DNA of 64,000 nt. Origin: Ruminococcus flavefaciens FD-1 (lineage in GTDB: Bacteria; Bacillota; Clostridia; Oscillospirales; Ruminococcaceae). The DNA lies in NCBI GenBank assembly GCA_000174895.1, contig ACOK01000102.1, positions 1-64,000 of the forward strand. Reading direction: 5' to 3'. Numbering within the stretch: position 1 is the first letter of the stretch; the number at the start of each line of letters is the position of its first letter. This document shows positions 25,172 to 33,226 of the stretch, piece by piece. The position numbers and the translations under genes were made by a program. The notes under the pieces were generated by a model. The model was given only the letters and a program-made list of their open reading frames with translations. It did no database searches and was not told the DNA's origin.

Positions 25172-26389
25172 ATGACTACTTTTGAAGAACTTAAAAGACG
25201 AGGACTCCTCGCACAGCTTACAGATGAAAAGGAGATAGAGGAGCTTGTAAACGCAGGCAAGGCTACATTCTACATCGGCTTTGACCCTACAGCGGATTCA
25301 CTCCACGTAGGACACTTCATGGCGCTCTGCCTTATGAAGCGCCTCCAGATGGCAGGCAACAAGCCTATCGTCCTCATCGGCGGCGGTACAGCTATGATAG
25401 GCGACCCGTCAGGCAAGACAGATATGCGTAAGATGATGACAGCCGAGACTATCCAGCACAACGTTGACTGCTTCAAGAAGCAGATGAGCAGATTCATCGA
25501 CTTTTCCGAGGACAAGGCTATCATCGTAAACAACGCTGACTGGCTGATGAAGCTGAACTACATCGAGCTTCTCCGTGACGTAGGAGCGCATTTCAGCGTA
25601 AACCGTATGCTCTCACATGAGTGCTACAAGCAGAGAATGGAGAGAGGCCTTACATTCCTTGAATTCAACTACATGATAATGCAGAGCTACGACTTCCTTG
25701 AACTGTTCCAGAAGTACGGCTGCAATATGCAGTTCGGCGGCGATGACCAGTGGGCAAATATGCTGGGCGGTACCGAGCTTATCCGCCGCAAGCTTGGCAA
25801 GGATGCATACGCTATGACTATCACACTTCTCCTCAACAGCGAGGGCAAGAAGATGGGCAAGACAGAAAAGGGCGCAGTATGGCTCGACCCTGAGAAGACT
25901 ACTCCTTACGAGTTCTTCCAGTACTGGAGAAATGTTGCAGACGCTGACGTTATCAAGTGCCTGAAGATGCTCACATTCGTTCCTGTTGAGCAGATAGAGG
26001 AAATGGAAAAGACCATGGAAGGCGCTGAGTACAACAAGGCTAAGGAGCTTCTCGCATATGAACTGACAAAGCTTGTACACGGCGAGGAGGAAGCTGAAAA
26101 GGCTAAGGCAGCTGCAAAGGCACTGTTCGGCGGCAGCGGCTCAAACGAGAATATGCCTACAGTTGAGATTGACTCTGCTGAACTGACAGACGGAGCACTG
26201 GGACTTCTCACACTTCTGGTAAAGGCAGAGCTTGCACCTTCTATTTCAGAGGCAAGACGTCTTGTACAGCAGGGCGGTATCACTGTCAACGATGAGAAGA
26301 AGATTGACCCCAAGGAGCAGATAAAGCTGGAGGGTGAGACGATCGTCCGCAAAGGCAAGAAGGCATTCAAGAAGGTAATTGTAAAGTAA
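25172..26389 (+). CDS. tyrS: tyrosyl-tRNA synthetase
   Basis: The 405-residue class I synthetase charges tRNA-Tyr. The HIGH-type motif is HVGH at 45-48 and the KMSKS-type loop is KMGKT near 227. The tyrosine-binding region GGDDQWANM lies near 190. A C-terminal S4 RNA-binding domain (about 340-405, [15 protein letters not shown]) completes it. AAAGGAG precedes the start. A T-box with a UAC specifier upstream supplies regulation by uncharged tRNA-Tyr. Confidence 0.97.
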   Translation: MTTFEELKRRGLLAQLTDEKEIEELVNAGKATFYIGFDPTADSLHVGHFMALCLMKRLQMAGNKPIVLIGGGTAMIGDPSGKTDMRKMMTAETIQHNVDCFKKQMSRFIDFSEDKAIIVNNADWLMKLNYIELLRDVGAHFSVNRMLSHECYKQRMERGLTFLEFNYMIMQSYDFLELFQKYGCNMQFGGDDQWANMLGGTELIRRKLGKDAYAMTITLLLNSEGKKMGKTEKGAVWLDPEKTTPYEFFQYWRNVADADVIKCLKMLTFVPVEQIEEMEKTMEGAEYNKAKELLAYELTKLVHGEEEAEKAKAAAKALFGGSGSNENMPTVEIDSAELTDGALGLLTLLVKAELAPSISEARRLVQQGGITVNDEKKIDPKEQIKLEGETIVRKGKKAFKKVIVK

Positions 26390-26455
26390 TATACTTTTTG
26401 TAAATTTTCTCTGCTATTTATCAATAAGTACAGTCTAAATGAACAAAAGTCAGTT

Positions 26456-26490
26456 TTAAAGCGGATGGTTTTCATCCGCTTTAACTTTTT
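26456..26490 (+). terminator. terminator of the tyrS operon
   Basis: AAAGCGGATG/CATCCGCTTT is a perfect 10-bp stem followed by AACTTTTTA. Confidence 0.8.
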
Positions 26491-26591
26491 ATATTTTCTA
26501 AAGCAGGCTGCTGTTGATTAAACGATATATCTTTGTTTATAGCTGTTCATATATATAAGTGCCGTGGTGCATATAATTTTTTTTATACCGA

Positions 26592-26620
26592 TTGACAAAC
26601 TATGATTATAATAATATAAT
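26592..26620 (+). promoter_or_regulatory. promoter of the pilin-like gene
   Basis: TTGACA (26592-26597), 17-base spacer, TATAAT (26615-26620): a consensus sigma-A promoter. Confidence 0.85.
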
Positions 26621-26684
26621 GATAGTGTAGAGAGTTATACTATGCGGATAAAACCGAAACATCATTGGGGAGGAGATGATATCA

Positions 26685-27233
26685 ATGTACCGTAACAAAA
26701 AGGGTTTTACTCTGATCGAGCTGGTTGTCGTTATGTGCATCATCGGTGTACTGGCAACGATACTTGTTCCTTCAGCTATCGGCTTTGTCAAAAAGTCCAA
26801 GAGAACCTCAGACATCAGTACCGCAAGAGATATCTATAACGATGGAGGCATTATTCTCGCTGAGGGCGGTGACGGCTTCTTCGCTTATATATCCGGAGGC
26901 GGAAGCGATACCTCAGTAAGTGTTCAGCGTAATGAAGAGACAGAAAGCTACAATTTACAGGTCGTATGTGAGCGTGTTGCCAACGATGCAGGTGCAAAAT
27001 GGAAAGCAGTCAGCAATCAGTATGATCCTTTCGTAGAAGAACTCAATAAGATGGAAGATGCTAATGCCACACTGAAGTATTTCAGCCCTACAGGCAATGA
27101 AAGACTCGGTAAATGGGTGATCGGCAGAAGATCAGAAGATACTGCAAAGGTAGAGGTCTGGGCAGCAGAAGAGGGCGGCGGTCCTCTGTACAGAGTATGG
27201 CCTGAAACAGACGACAGATATACTAAGAACTAA
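26685..27233 (+). CDS. type IV pilin-like / pseudopilin protein
   Basis: The 182-residue protein starts at ATG 26685, with GGGGAGGAG about nine bases upstream. It has the class III prepilin signal KKGFTLIELVVVM: cleavage would fall between Gly7 and Phe8 and Glu12 is the conserved Glu5 of the mature protein, followed by a hydrophobic helix to about residue 28. The rest is polar, with a Gly-rich segment GGGSDTSV and a Trp-rich end. A prepilin peptidase and assembly ATPase must be elsewhere; no pilus genes are adjacent. It has its own strong promoter and terminator, so it is a stand-alone minor pilin or a secreted pseudopilin. Confidence 0.85.
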   Translation: MYRNKKGFTLIELVVVMCIIGVLATILVPSAIGFVKKSKRTSDISTARDIYNDGGIILAEGGDGFFAYISGGGSDTSVSVQRNEETESYNLQVVCERVANDAGAKWKAVSNQYDPFVEELNKMEDANATLKYFSPTGNERLGKWVIGRRSEDTAKVEVWAAEEGGGPLYRVWPETDDRYTKN

Positions 27234-27237
27234 AAGC

Positions 27238-27272
27238 AAAGGACGCATATGAGAATATGCGTCCTTTTTTAT
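27238..27272. terminator. bidirectional terminator between the pilin gene and pflA
   Basis: AAAGGACGCATAT/ATATGCGTCCTTT with a four-base GAGA loop is flanked by AAAGCAAA on one side and TTTTTT on the other, between two convergent genes. Confidence 0.85.
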
Positions 27273-28012
27273 CTTTGCTTTTTCAGTCCCGATTTTATGC
27301 CTGACATGATGATCTCACGGGCTTTTATCGCTTCTTCCTTTGAAAGGGGAGGAGTGTCGCCCAGCGGATATTCCATCCCCAGATTCTCATACTTCGGCTT
27401 TGCCATGTCATGATAGGGGAGAACGTCCAGCGCTTTCAGATTGCTGAGGGTCGAAAGATACTCGCCCAGTGCAAAAAGTTCGTCATGCTGATCGGTTATC
27501 CCGGGGACTACAACATGGCGTATCCACACGGGAATGCCTAAGTCACGGATGTGCTCGGCGAATGCGAGGATATGCTCGTTGCCCATACCTGTCAGCTTCT
27601 TGTGCTCGGCACTGTCGATATGCTTGATATCCAGCATTACAAGGTCTGTGTACTTCAAGGCCTTGTCAATAGCCTCATGATGTTCGGGAGAGTAAACTCC
27701 TGCGGATGTGTCCAGACAGGTGTGAACTCCCTTGCTTTTGGCCAGAGAGAACAGTTCTGCCAAGAATTCGGGCTGAGCGAGAGGCTCGCCGCCTGTGGCG
27801 GTGATTCCGCCTGATTTGAGGAATTCCTTGTAAGAATCGTACTCCTTCATCAGATCCTCGGCAGTTCTTTCCGTGCCCTTGCCGAATTCCCAGGTGTCAG
27901 GGTTGTGGCAGTATCTGCATCTGAGCGGACAGCCCTGAAAGAATACCACGAAGCGTACTCCGGGGCCGTCAACTGTACCGAAGCTTTCTGTTGAATGGAT
28001 GTGACCGATCAT
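27269..28012 (-). CDS. pflA: pyruvate formate-lyase activating enzyme
   Basis: This 247-residue radical-SAM enzyme installs the glycyl radical on pyruvate formate-lyase, an anaerobic fermentation step. The iron-sulfur motif CPLRCRYC at 28-35 has the CX3CX2C spacing. The N-terminus IHSTESFGTVDGPGVRFV is characteristic of PflA, and TGGEPLAQPEF follows. The ATG at 28012 overlaps the last base of the cca stop codon (TAATG), with GAGGTGGG upstream, so the two genes are coupled. No pfl gene is in the window. Confidence 0.94.
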   Translation of the reverse strand: MIGHIHSTESFGTVDGPGVRFVVFFQGCPLRCRYCHNPDTWEFGKGTERTAEDLMKEYDSYKEFLKSGGITATGGEPLAQPEFLAELFSLAKSKGVHTCLDTSAGVYSPEHHEAIDKALKYTDLVMLDIKHIDSAEHKKLTGMGNEHILAFAEHIRDLGIPVWIRHVVVPGITDQHDELFALGEYLSTLSNLKALDVLPYHDMAKPKYENLGMEYPLGDTPPLSKEEAIKAREIIMSGIKSGLKKQR

Positions 28013-29331
28013 TATTCCCACCTCTGTTTTGCATAGTTGATAAGCGTATCTTTGATATTCGGGAGCTTTTCCTCAAGAACAAGAGTGAGAAGCTCCTTTA
28101 ATGCTGCCCCTACGTCCCTGCCTTTCAGTCCGATAGCCATAAGGTCATTTCCGCTGACAGCAAGGTTTCTGAGTCCACGGCATTCGTTATTTTCAATGAG
28201 AAGTCTGCCCTCGTCCATGAGCCTGTCAAAGAGTTCGTTCTCCTCGAATACGAAGTCGTTTTTCGCCAGATTATCGCACTTTTTCAGCTCCATCAGTTCA
28301 AAGAAAAGGTCATCACCAATATCCGCCATCATCTTTTTCACAGCTATCCTGTCGAAAACTTTCTTGCTGTGACGGGCGATGAGCATAACAGCGTAAGTCA
28401 TAGTCTCGCCGTCGTACTTCATGCGCTTCATGATCTCTTTTGTCATTTCCGCACCTACGGGACCGTGCTTTTTGAAGTGACCTCTGCAGTTTGCATCGAA
28501 AGTTGCACAGGCAGGCTTGGCGATATCGTGGAAAAGCAGGGCGGTACGCATCTTTACGTTGTCCTGCGGAGCGAATCCCACAGCCCTTACGGTATGCTCC
28601 CACACGTCATACCTATGGTAGGGCGAATGCTGGTCAAAGCCGATAGAAGGCTCAAATTCGGGGATAATTGTAGTGATGATATCGCTGTACTCCAGCAGCA
28701 CCTCAACGCAATATCTGCCGCAGAGTATCTTGTCAAGTTCCGAGCGGATACGCTCCATGGAGATATTTTTCAGCCTCTCCTTCATGGAGTGAACAGCCTC
28801 GGCGGTCTTTTCCTCGATGGAGAATCCCAGCTGAGCGGCGAATCGCACAGCCCTCATAATGCGGAGAGCGTCCTCGGTGAAGCGCTGTACAGGGTCGCCC
28901 ACACAGCGGATAATGCCGTTTTCGATGTCCTCCTTGCCGCCGAAAGGATCGGCGATATTGCCGTGTCTGTCCATAGCGATGGCGTTCATGGTGAAGTCAC
29001 GCCTCGCTAAGTCCTCGGTGATGCTTGCGGTGAATTCCACAGTTTCGGGGCGGCGTGAGTCCTTGTATTCGCCGTCTATCCTGTAAGTGGTTATCTCGTA
29101 GGGGACGGAGTTTTTGAGGATGGTGACAGTGCCGTGCTTCAGACCTGTCGGGATGACCTTGTATCCGTCAAAAGCGGCAATTACCTGTTCGGGCAGGGCA
29201 TTAGTGGTGATATCGGTATCGTGAGCGGAGCGCCCCATTATGGTATCACGGACACAGCCGCCTACGGTATAGGCCTCAAATCCGCAGCTTTCCAGTCTTT
29301 CCAGTATTTCGTCAACGTCTTTGCCGTTCAC
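28012..29331 (-). CDS. cca: CCA-adding tRNA nucleotidyltransferase with HD domain
   Basis: The 439-residue protein belongs to the class II polymerase-beta superfamily. TVGGCVRD at about 22-29 and the metal-binding DTDIT at 38-42 form the active site. RRDFTMNAIAMD and an RNA-binding region follow, then an HD-type domain (ALLFHDIAKPACATFD near 260) that in other family members removes 2',3'-cyclic phosphates. It adds or repairs CCA ends; poly(A) polymerase activity is less likely. The start is set at GTG 29331, eight bases after GAGGGGG; the reading frame extends upstream only into a type D repeat. It is followed by pflA with a one-base overlap. Confidence 0.9.
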   Translation of the reverse strand: MNGKDVDEILERLESCGFEAYTVGGCVRDTIMGRSAHDTDITTNALPEQVIAAFDGYKVIPTGLKHGTVTILKNSVPYEITTYRIDGEYKDSRRPETVEFTASITEDLARRDFTMNAIAMDRHGNIADPFGGKEDIENGIIRCVGDPVQRFTEDALRIMRAVRFAAQLGFSIEEKTAEAVHSMKERLKNISMERIRSELDKILCGRYCVEVLLEYSDIITTIIPEFEPSIGFDQHSPYHRYDVWEHTVRAVGFAPQDNVKMRTALLFHDIAKPACATFDANCRGHFKKHGPVGAEMTKEIMKRMKYDGETMTYAVMLIARHSKKVFDRIAVKKMMADIGDDLFFELMELKKCDNLAKNDFVFEENELFDRLMDEGRLLIENNECRGLRNLAVSGNDLMAIGLKGRDVGAALKELLTLVLEEKLPNIKDTLINYAKQRWE

Positions 29332-29348
29332 TTTCACACCCCCTCTTT

Positions 29349-29475
29349 GCCGCTGAGCGAGCGGCGGCGCAATCACGATTCGGCGCAAGCGCCTTACTCT
29401 GTACGTTTAGCATACCCTGCTTTCGCTCACTGACACTTCTTGCTTGTAGGGGCGGATATCATCCGCCCGTGAACC
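29349..29475 (-). repeat. type D repeat and a GGGCGGATATCATCCGCCC hairpin upstream of cca
   Basis: The D copy (29349-29442) ends a few bases from the cca ribosome-binding site. A TGTAGGGGCGGATATCATCC hairpin follows at about 29445-29470. Confidence 0.8.
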
Positions 29476-29497
29476 GCTAAAGGCTCATGGCTAAAGG

Positions 29498-29803
29498 CTA
29501 AGGGCATCTTTTATAGATGTTGGCGGCTTCGTCCCCGAAGAATCGGGGAAAATTGGAGTTGTCGGCTATCAGTTCAAGCTTCTGCGTCCTTGTGAGAGCC
29601 TTTATGCGGTACTCCAGCTTTGAAGCGAGACTGCGGTCAGCGGCTGACCACACTGCTTCTATTTTCTCGGCTTTGTGGGAGCGAGTGAATTTTGATCCCT
29701 TGCCGCTCTGAGCCGAGTGTTCTGAAAATCTGCGCTGCACATCGGTGGTGATGCCCGTATACAGCTTGTCTCCGCTGCAGCGCAGGATGTATATGTAATA
29801 CAT
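29498..29803 (-). CDS. GIY-YIG endonuclease-domain protein (YhbQ/UPF0213 type)
   Basis: The 101-residue protein is a bare GIY-YIG domain: YYIYILRC at 2-9 and KLYTGITTDVQRR at about 13-25, with a His at about 29 in FSEHSAQSG and a later Glu in ASKLEYRIKAL. This matches the YhbQ/YazA family of small single-domain proteins, implicated in DNA repair or recombination but poorly understood. The ATG at 29803 has no clear ribosome site. TATAAT occurs ten bases upstream, so it may be translated from a leaderless message. Confidence 0.88.
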   Translation of the reverse strand: MYYIYILRCSGDKLYTGITTDVQRRFSEHSAQSGKGSKFTRSHKAEKIEAVWSAADRSLASKLEYRIKALTRTQKLELIADNSNFPRFFGDEAANIYKRCP

Positions 29804-29842
29804 GGTTATTATATTATAGCTGCACCGATGAAATAAAACGTA

Positions 29843-29920
29843 TGTAGGGGCGCTTTCCGAGCGCCCTTGTCTTTCACGCAATATTTGTGGAATTTCGGGC
29901 GAACGGAACTCGCCCCTACA
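29843..29920 (+). repeat. two hairpin repeats, opposite orientation
   Basis: TGTAGGGGCGCTTTCCGAGC (29843) and CGGGCGAACGGAACTCGCCC with CTACA (ending 29920). The second stem has one mismatch (CGAAC/CTCG). Confidence 0.75.
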
Positions 29921-29931
29921 ATGTTTTGTTA

Positions 29932-32235
29932 TTATTTCTGCTTTATGCGGAAACTGCTGTTGCGAATCTGTGAAGCGTCGAATTCCTTTGGCTTGCGGTC
30001 ATTGCGCTTTCTGCGGTCATTGTTCCTGTTGTTGTTATTTCTGCGAGCCTGTTCTCTTTCCTTCTTTGCCTCTTCTTCGTTGAGTATCATGGTCAGGGAG
30101 ATACGGCTTCTCTTAACGTCAACGTCAAGCACCTTTACCTTTACGACTTCGCCCACCTTAACGGCTTCGAGAGGATGCTTGATGTACTTGCTGCATATCT
30201 GTGAGATATGAACCAGACCGTCCTCGTGAACACCGATATCCACGAAACAGCCGAAGTCGATGATATTGCGGACTGTGCCCACAAGCTCCATACCGGGCTT
30301 TAAGTCCTTTATCTCCATGATATCGCCGCTTCTCATAAGCGGAGGAGGAAGCTCGTCACGGAGGTCACGGCCGGGCTTTTTAAGCTCTCCGATGATGTCG
30401 GTGAGGGTAGGCACACCGATGCCCAGGGATTTGCTGATATTCTCGATACCGAGGGACTCAGCCTTCTCGTTGATAGTCTCAGCGCCGTTTCCTGCGATAT
30501 CGGCAAGAATGAATCCGCACTCGCTGAGGAGTGACTCGGCAGCCTTGTAGCTTTCGGGATGAACAGCTGTATTGTCCAGAGGATTCTTGCCGTCACGTAC
30601 ACGGAGGAAGCCTGCACACTGCTCGAAAGCCTTCTTGCCCAGCTTAGGCACTTTCATAAGCTCCTTACGGTCATTGAATCTGCCGTTTTCCTCACGGTAA
30701 GCAACGATATTCTTTGCAACAGTTGCATTGATACCCGAAATGTAGGAGAGAAGGGAATGTGAAGCTGTGTTAAGGTCAACACCTACAGAGTTAACGCAGT
30801 CCTCAACAACACCGCCGAGGGCTTCGCTCATACGTGCCTGAGGCATATCATGCTGATACTGACCGACACCGATAGCCTTCGGGTCGATCTTTACAAGCTC
30901 TGCAAGCGGGTCCTGAAGACGTCTTGCGATGGAGATTGCGCCACGGATAGAAACGTCATACTCAGGGAATTCCTCAGCAGCAATCTTTGATGCGGAGTAG
31001 ACGGAAGCGCCTGCCTCGCTGACAACCATGTAGCTGACTTCCTGCGGTACTTCCTTGATTATCTCAGCGGCAAAGCTTTCAGTCTCACGGGAAGCAGTAC
31101 CGTTTCCGATAGCAATGGCATTTACGCCGTACTTCTGGATGAATTCCTTGACCTTCTTCTTAGCGGCTTCTACCTTAGCAGCGGATGCACTTTCTCTTAC
31201 GGGATAGATTATGGCTGTATCGAGGACTTTGCCTGTGCCGTCGATAACAGCAGTCTTACATCCGTGAGCGTAACCGGGGTCAAGACCGAGGATAACGGAA
31301 CTCTTGAGCGGCGGCTGGAGGAGCATCTGACGGAGGTTTGCAGCGAATACCTTTATGGATTCCTCAGCTGCGTTTGCGCTCATTTCTGAACGTATCTCAC
31401 GCTCGATGGACGGGAAGATGAGTCTCTTGTAGCTGTCAGCAGCGGCATTTCTTACAAGTTCACCGCAGGCATTGTTAGCCTTGACATATTTGCCGAAGAT
31501 AATATCGGTAGCTGCAACTTCATCGAGAGTAACAGCGATCTTGAGGAAGCCTTCCTTTTCGCCTCTGTCCATAGCGAGGACACGGTGATTAGCCATCTTC
31601 GGGATAGGCTCGGAATATTCGTAGTAGTTGGAGTAAACGCTTTCTGCCTCGGGGTCTGAAGCCTTTGACACCATTTCGCCCTTTTCGCCTGCGAGAGTAC
31701 GGAGCTTCTTTCTGATGTCGGCATCGTCGGAGATGTCCTCGGCGATTATGTCCATAGCGCCCTGTATAGCAGTCTGCACATCGGGAACGTTCTTTTCCTC
31801 GTTGATGAAGGCTTCTGCTTCCTTTTCGGGATCGGTTGAGTTATTCTGAGCGAGGATGAGTTCAGCAAGTGGCTCAAGACCGTTTTCACGGGCAATGCTT
31901 GCACGGGTACGTCTCTTTGGCTTGAAGGGACGGTAGATGTCCTCGACCTCGACGAGAGTAACAGCGGCACTGATAGCGGCTTCGATCTCGGGAGTCATCT
32001 TCTCCTGCTCGGTGATAGCGTTGGTAACTTCCTCCTTGCGCTTTTCGAGGTTGCGGAGGTACATGAGTCTGTCATAGAGCTCACGGAGCACCTGATCGTC
32101 GAGAGAGCCTGTAAGCTCCTTACGGTAACGGGCGATGAATGGTATAGTCTTATCGTCGTCGATGAGAGCGACGGTATTGTCTACGTGTTCTTGTTTTAAG
32201 CCGAATTCAGCGGCAAGAGTTTTATTGATATCCAT
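29932..32235 (-). CDS. tex: Tex-family RNA-binding transcription accessory protein
   Basis: The 767-residue protein has the full Tex layout: N-terminal helical domain (FIARYRKELTGSLD near 32-46), RuvX/YqgF-like nuclease fold with LGLDPGYAHGCKTAV near 325, helix-hairpin-helix segments (SHSLLSYISGINATVAKNIV near 495), and an S1 domain (GMELVGTVRNIIDFGCFVDI near 650). A basic Asn/Arg-rich tail ends it. Tex proteins bind nucleic acid and affect transcription and stress survival. AAAGGAAA precedes the start. Confidence 0.94.
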   Translation of the reverse strand: MDINKTLAAEFGLKQEHVDNTVALIDDDKTIPFIARYRKELTGSLDDQVLRELYDRLMYLRNLEKRKEEVTNAITEQEKMTPEIEAAISAAVTLVEVEDIYRPFKPKRRTRASIARENGLEPLAELILAQNNSTDPEKEAEAFINEEKNVPDVQTAIQGAMDIIAEDISDDADIRKKLRTLAGEKGEMVSKASDPEAESVYSNYYEYSEPIPKMANHRVLAMDRGEKEGFLKIAVTLDEVAATDIIFGKYVKANNACGELVRNAAADSYKRLIFPSIEREIRSEMSANAAEESIKVFAANLRQMLLQPPLKSSVILGLDPGYAHGCKTAVIDGTGKVLDTAIIYPVRESASAAKVEAAKKKVKEFIQKYGVNAIAIGNGTASRETESFAAEIIKEVPQEVSYMVVSEAGASVYSASKIAAEEFPEYDVSIRGAISIARRLQDPLAELVKIDPKAIGVGQYQHDMPQARMSEALGGVVEDCVNSVGVDLNTASHSLLSYISGINATVAKNIVAYREENGRFNDRKELMKVPKLGKKAFEQCAGFLRVRDGKNPLDNTAVHPESYKAAESLLSECGFILADIAGNGAETINEKAESLGIENISKSLGIGVPTLTDIIGELKKPGRDLRDELPPPLMRSGDIMEIKDLKPGMELVGTVRNIIDFGCFVDIGVHEDGLVHISQICSKYIKHPLEAVKVGEVVKVKVLDVDVKRSRISLTMILNEEEAKKEREQARRNNNNRNNDRRKRNDRKPKEFDASQIRNSSFRIKQK

Positions 32236-32306
32236 GATGTTTCCTTTCGTTCATGTAATTATTGTCACTCAACTATTATACCATATCTCCCCAAATAAAT
32301 CAAGTC

Positions 32307-32412
32307 AAGCTGACGGCCGCTGAGCGAGCGGCGGCGCAATCCACGATTCGCTCGCAAGCTCGCTTACTCTGTACGTTTAGCATAATCTGCTTTCGCTCGC
32401 TGGCACTTCTTG
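32307..32412 (-). repeat. type D repeat upstream of tex
   Basis: Begins near AGCTGACGGCCGCTGAGCG and ends CTGGCACTTCTTG; full-length copy. Confidence 0.8.
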
Positions 32413-32432
32413 TATTGATGTTGCTGTAACAT

Positions 32433-32730
32433 TTGTAGGGGCGCACAGTGTGCGCCCTCAGCTTGTCTAAAAATCTGTTTCGGGAGCCCGAGGGCGGGCT
32501 CCCCTACAAAAATCGTTCACGCAGAATAGCCGTATTGTAGGGGCGCTTTCCGAGCGCCCTCCATTTACCGTTCTCCGATCTGTTGAAAAAATTTCGGGAC
32601 GTCGAGGACGCCGCCCCCTACAAAATCATTCACGTATAACGGCAAATTGTAGGGGCGCACAGTGTGCGCCCTCATTGTAAGAATAAAACATTTCTGAATT
32701 TTAAAAGGACCGCCAAAGGCGGCCCCTACG
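32433..32730 (+). repeat. dense cluster of six hairpins, all different or alternating stems
   Basis: Stems include GGCGCACAGTGTGCGCC (about 32438 and 32655), GGAGCCCGAGGGCGGGCTCC (about 32480), GGCGCTTTCCGAGCGCC (about 32541), GGGACGTCGAGGACGCCG (about 32594) and GGACCGCCAAAGGCGGCCC (about 32707). The block TTCACGCAGAATAGCCGTAT seen near 21243 recurs here at about 32517. Confidence 0.8.
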
Positions 32731-32750
32731 AAGTATCAGCGAATATAAAA

Positions 32751-32776
32751 GAAAAAGGACGGCCTAAGACCGTCCA
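32751..32776 (-). terminator. terminator of the ferredoxin gene
   Basis: GGACGG/CCGTCC stem with a run of T residues on the minus strand, about 22 bases after the stop codon. Confidence 0.75.
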
Positions 32777-32797
32777 TTAATTCTTATGTAATAAAAA

Positions 32798-32968
32798 TTA
32801 CTCAGCGTTTGGAGCGCCTACAGGACATACGCCTGCACAAGCACCGCACTCTACGCAAGCATCTGCGTCGATCTGGTACTTTCCATCGCCTTCTGAAATT
32901 GCGCTAACAGGACACTCGCCTGCGCATGCACCACAGCTGATGCAATCATCTGAAATAATATATGCCAT
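32798..32968 (-). CDS. 2[4Fe-4S] ferredoxin, 56 residues
   Basis: This short gene encodes MAYIISDDCISCGACAGECP, a linker, then CVECGACAGVCPVGAPNAE. The two CX2CX2CX3CP motifs (from Cys9 and Cys38) ligate two 4Fe-4S clusters, the layout of clostridial ferredoxin. It carries low-potential electrons in the cytoplasm, for example for hydrogenase or pyruvate:ferredoxin oxidoreductase. GGAGGTG lies about eight bases before the ATG. It has its own consensus promoter and terminator, as expected for a highly expressed single gene. Confidence 0.96.
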   Translation of the reverse strand: MAYIISDDCISCGACAGECPVSAISEGDGKYQIDADACVECGACAGVCPVGAPNAE

Positions 32969-33020
32969 ATCTATGCACCTCCGTTGTTATTAAGGGCCCT
33001 TGTTAACCCTCAGTAACACT

Positions 33021-33048
33021 ATTATAACATATATAACGTAAAAATCAA
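33021..33048 (-). promoter_or_regulatory. ferredoxin promoter
   Basis: On the minus strand TTGATT (33043-33048), 16-base spacer and TATAAT (33021-33026). Confidence 0.75.
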
Positions 33049-33158
33049 GGGATTTTTGTTAGTCTGCACTTACTGTTTGCATTAAAAGTCCCGTTCGGGC
33101 TATCTGAGATATGCCTTGAACGTACAGCTCGGCAGTGCTGTATAAACGCATTCAGGCC

Positions 33159-33188
33159 AAAAACAAAGGGCGGAACTCAGCCGCCCTT
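33159..33188 (-). terminator. terminator after the O-antigen-ligase-like gene
   Basis: AAGGGCGG/CCGCCCTT stem followed on the minus strand by TGTTTTTGG, about 40 bases after the stop codon. Confidence 0.7.
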
Positions 33189-33226
33189 ATAGTACTATCG
33201 GAAGTCAGCCCGAATGGTACTGAATA

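Noticed and set aside
28369-29010. Plus-strand frame of 213 residues opposite cca
   Set aside because: Antisense shadow of a clear cca gene.
32433-32730. Regularly spaced palindromes that could suggest a CRISPR array
   Set aside because: The repeat units differ from each other in stem sequence, spacing is irregular and no cas genes are present.
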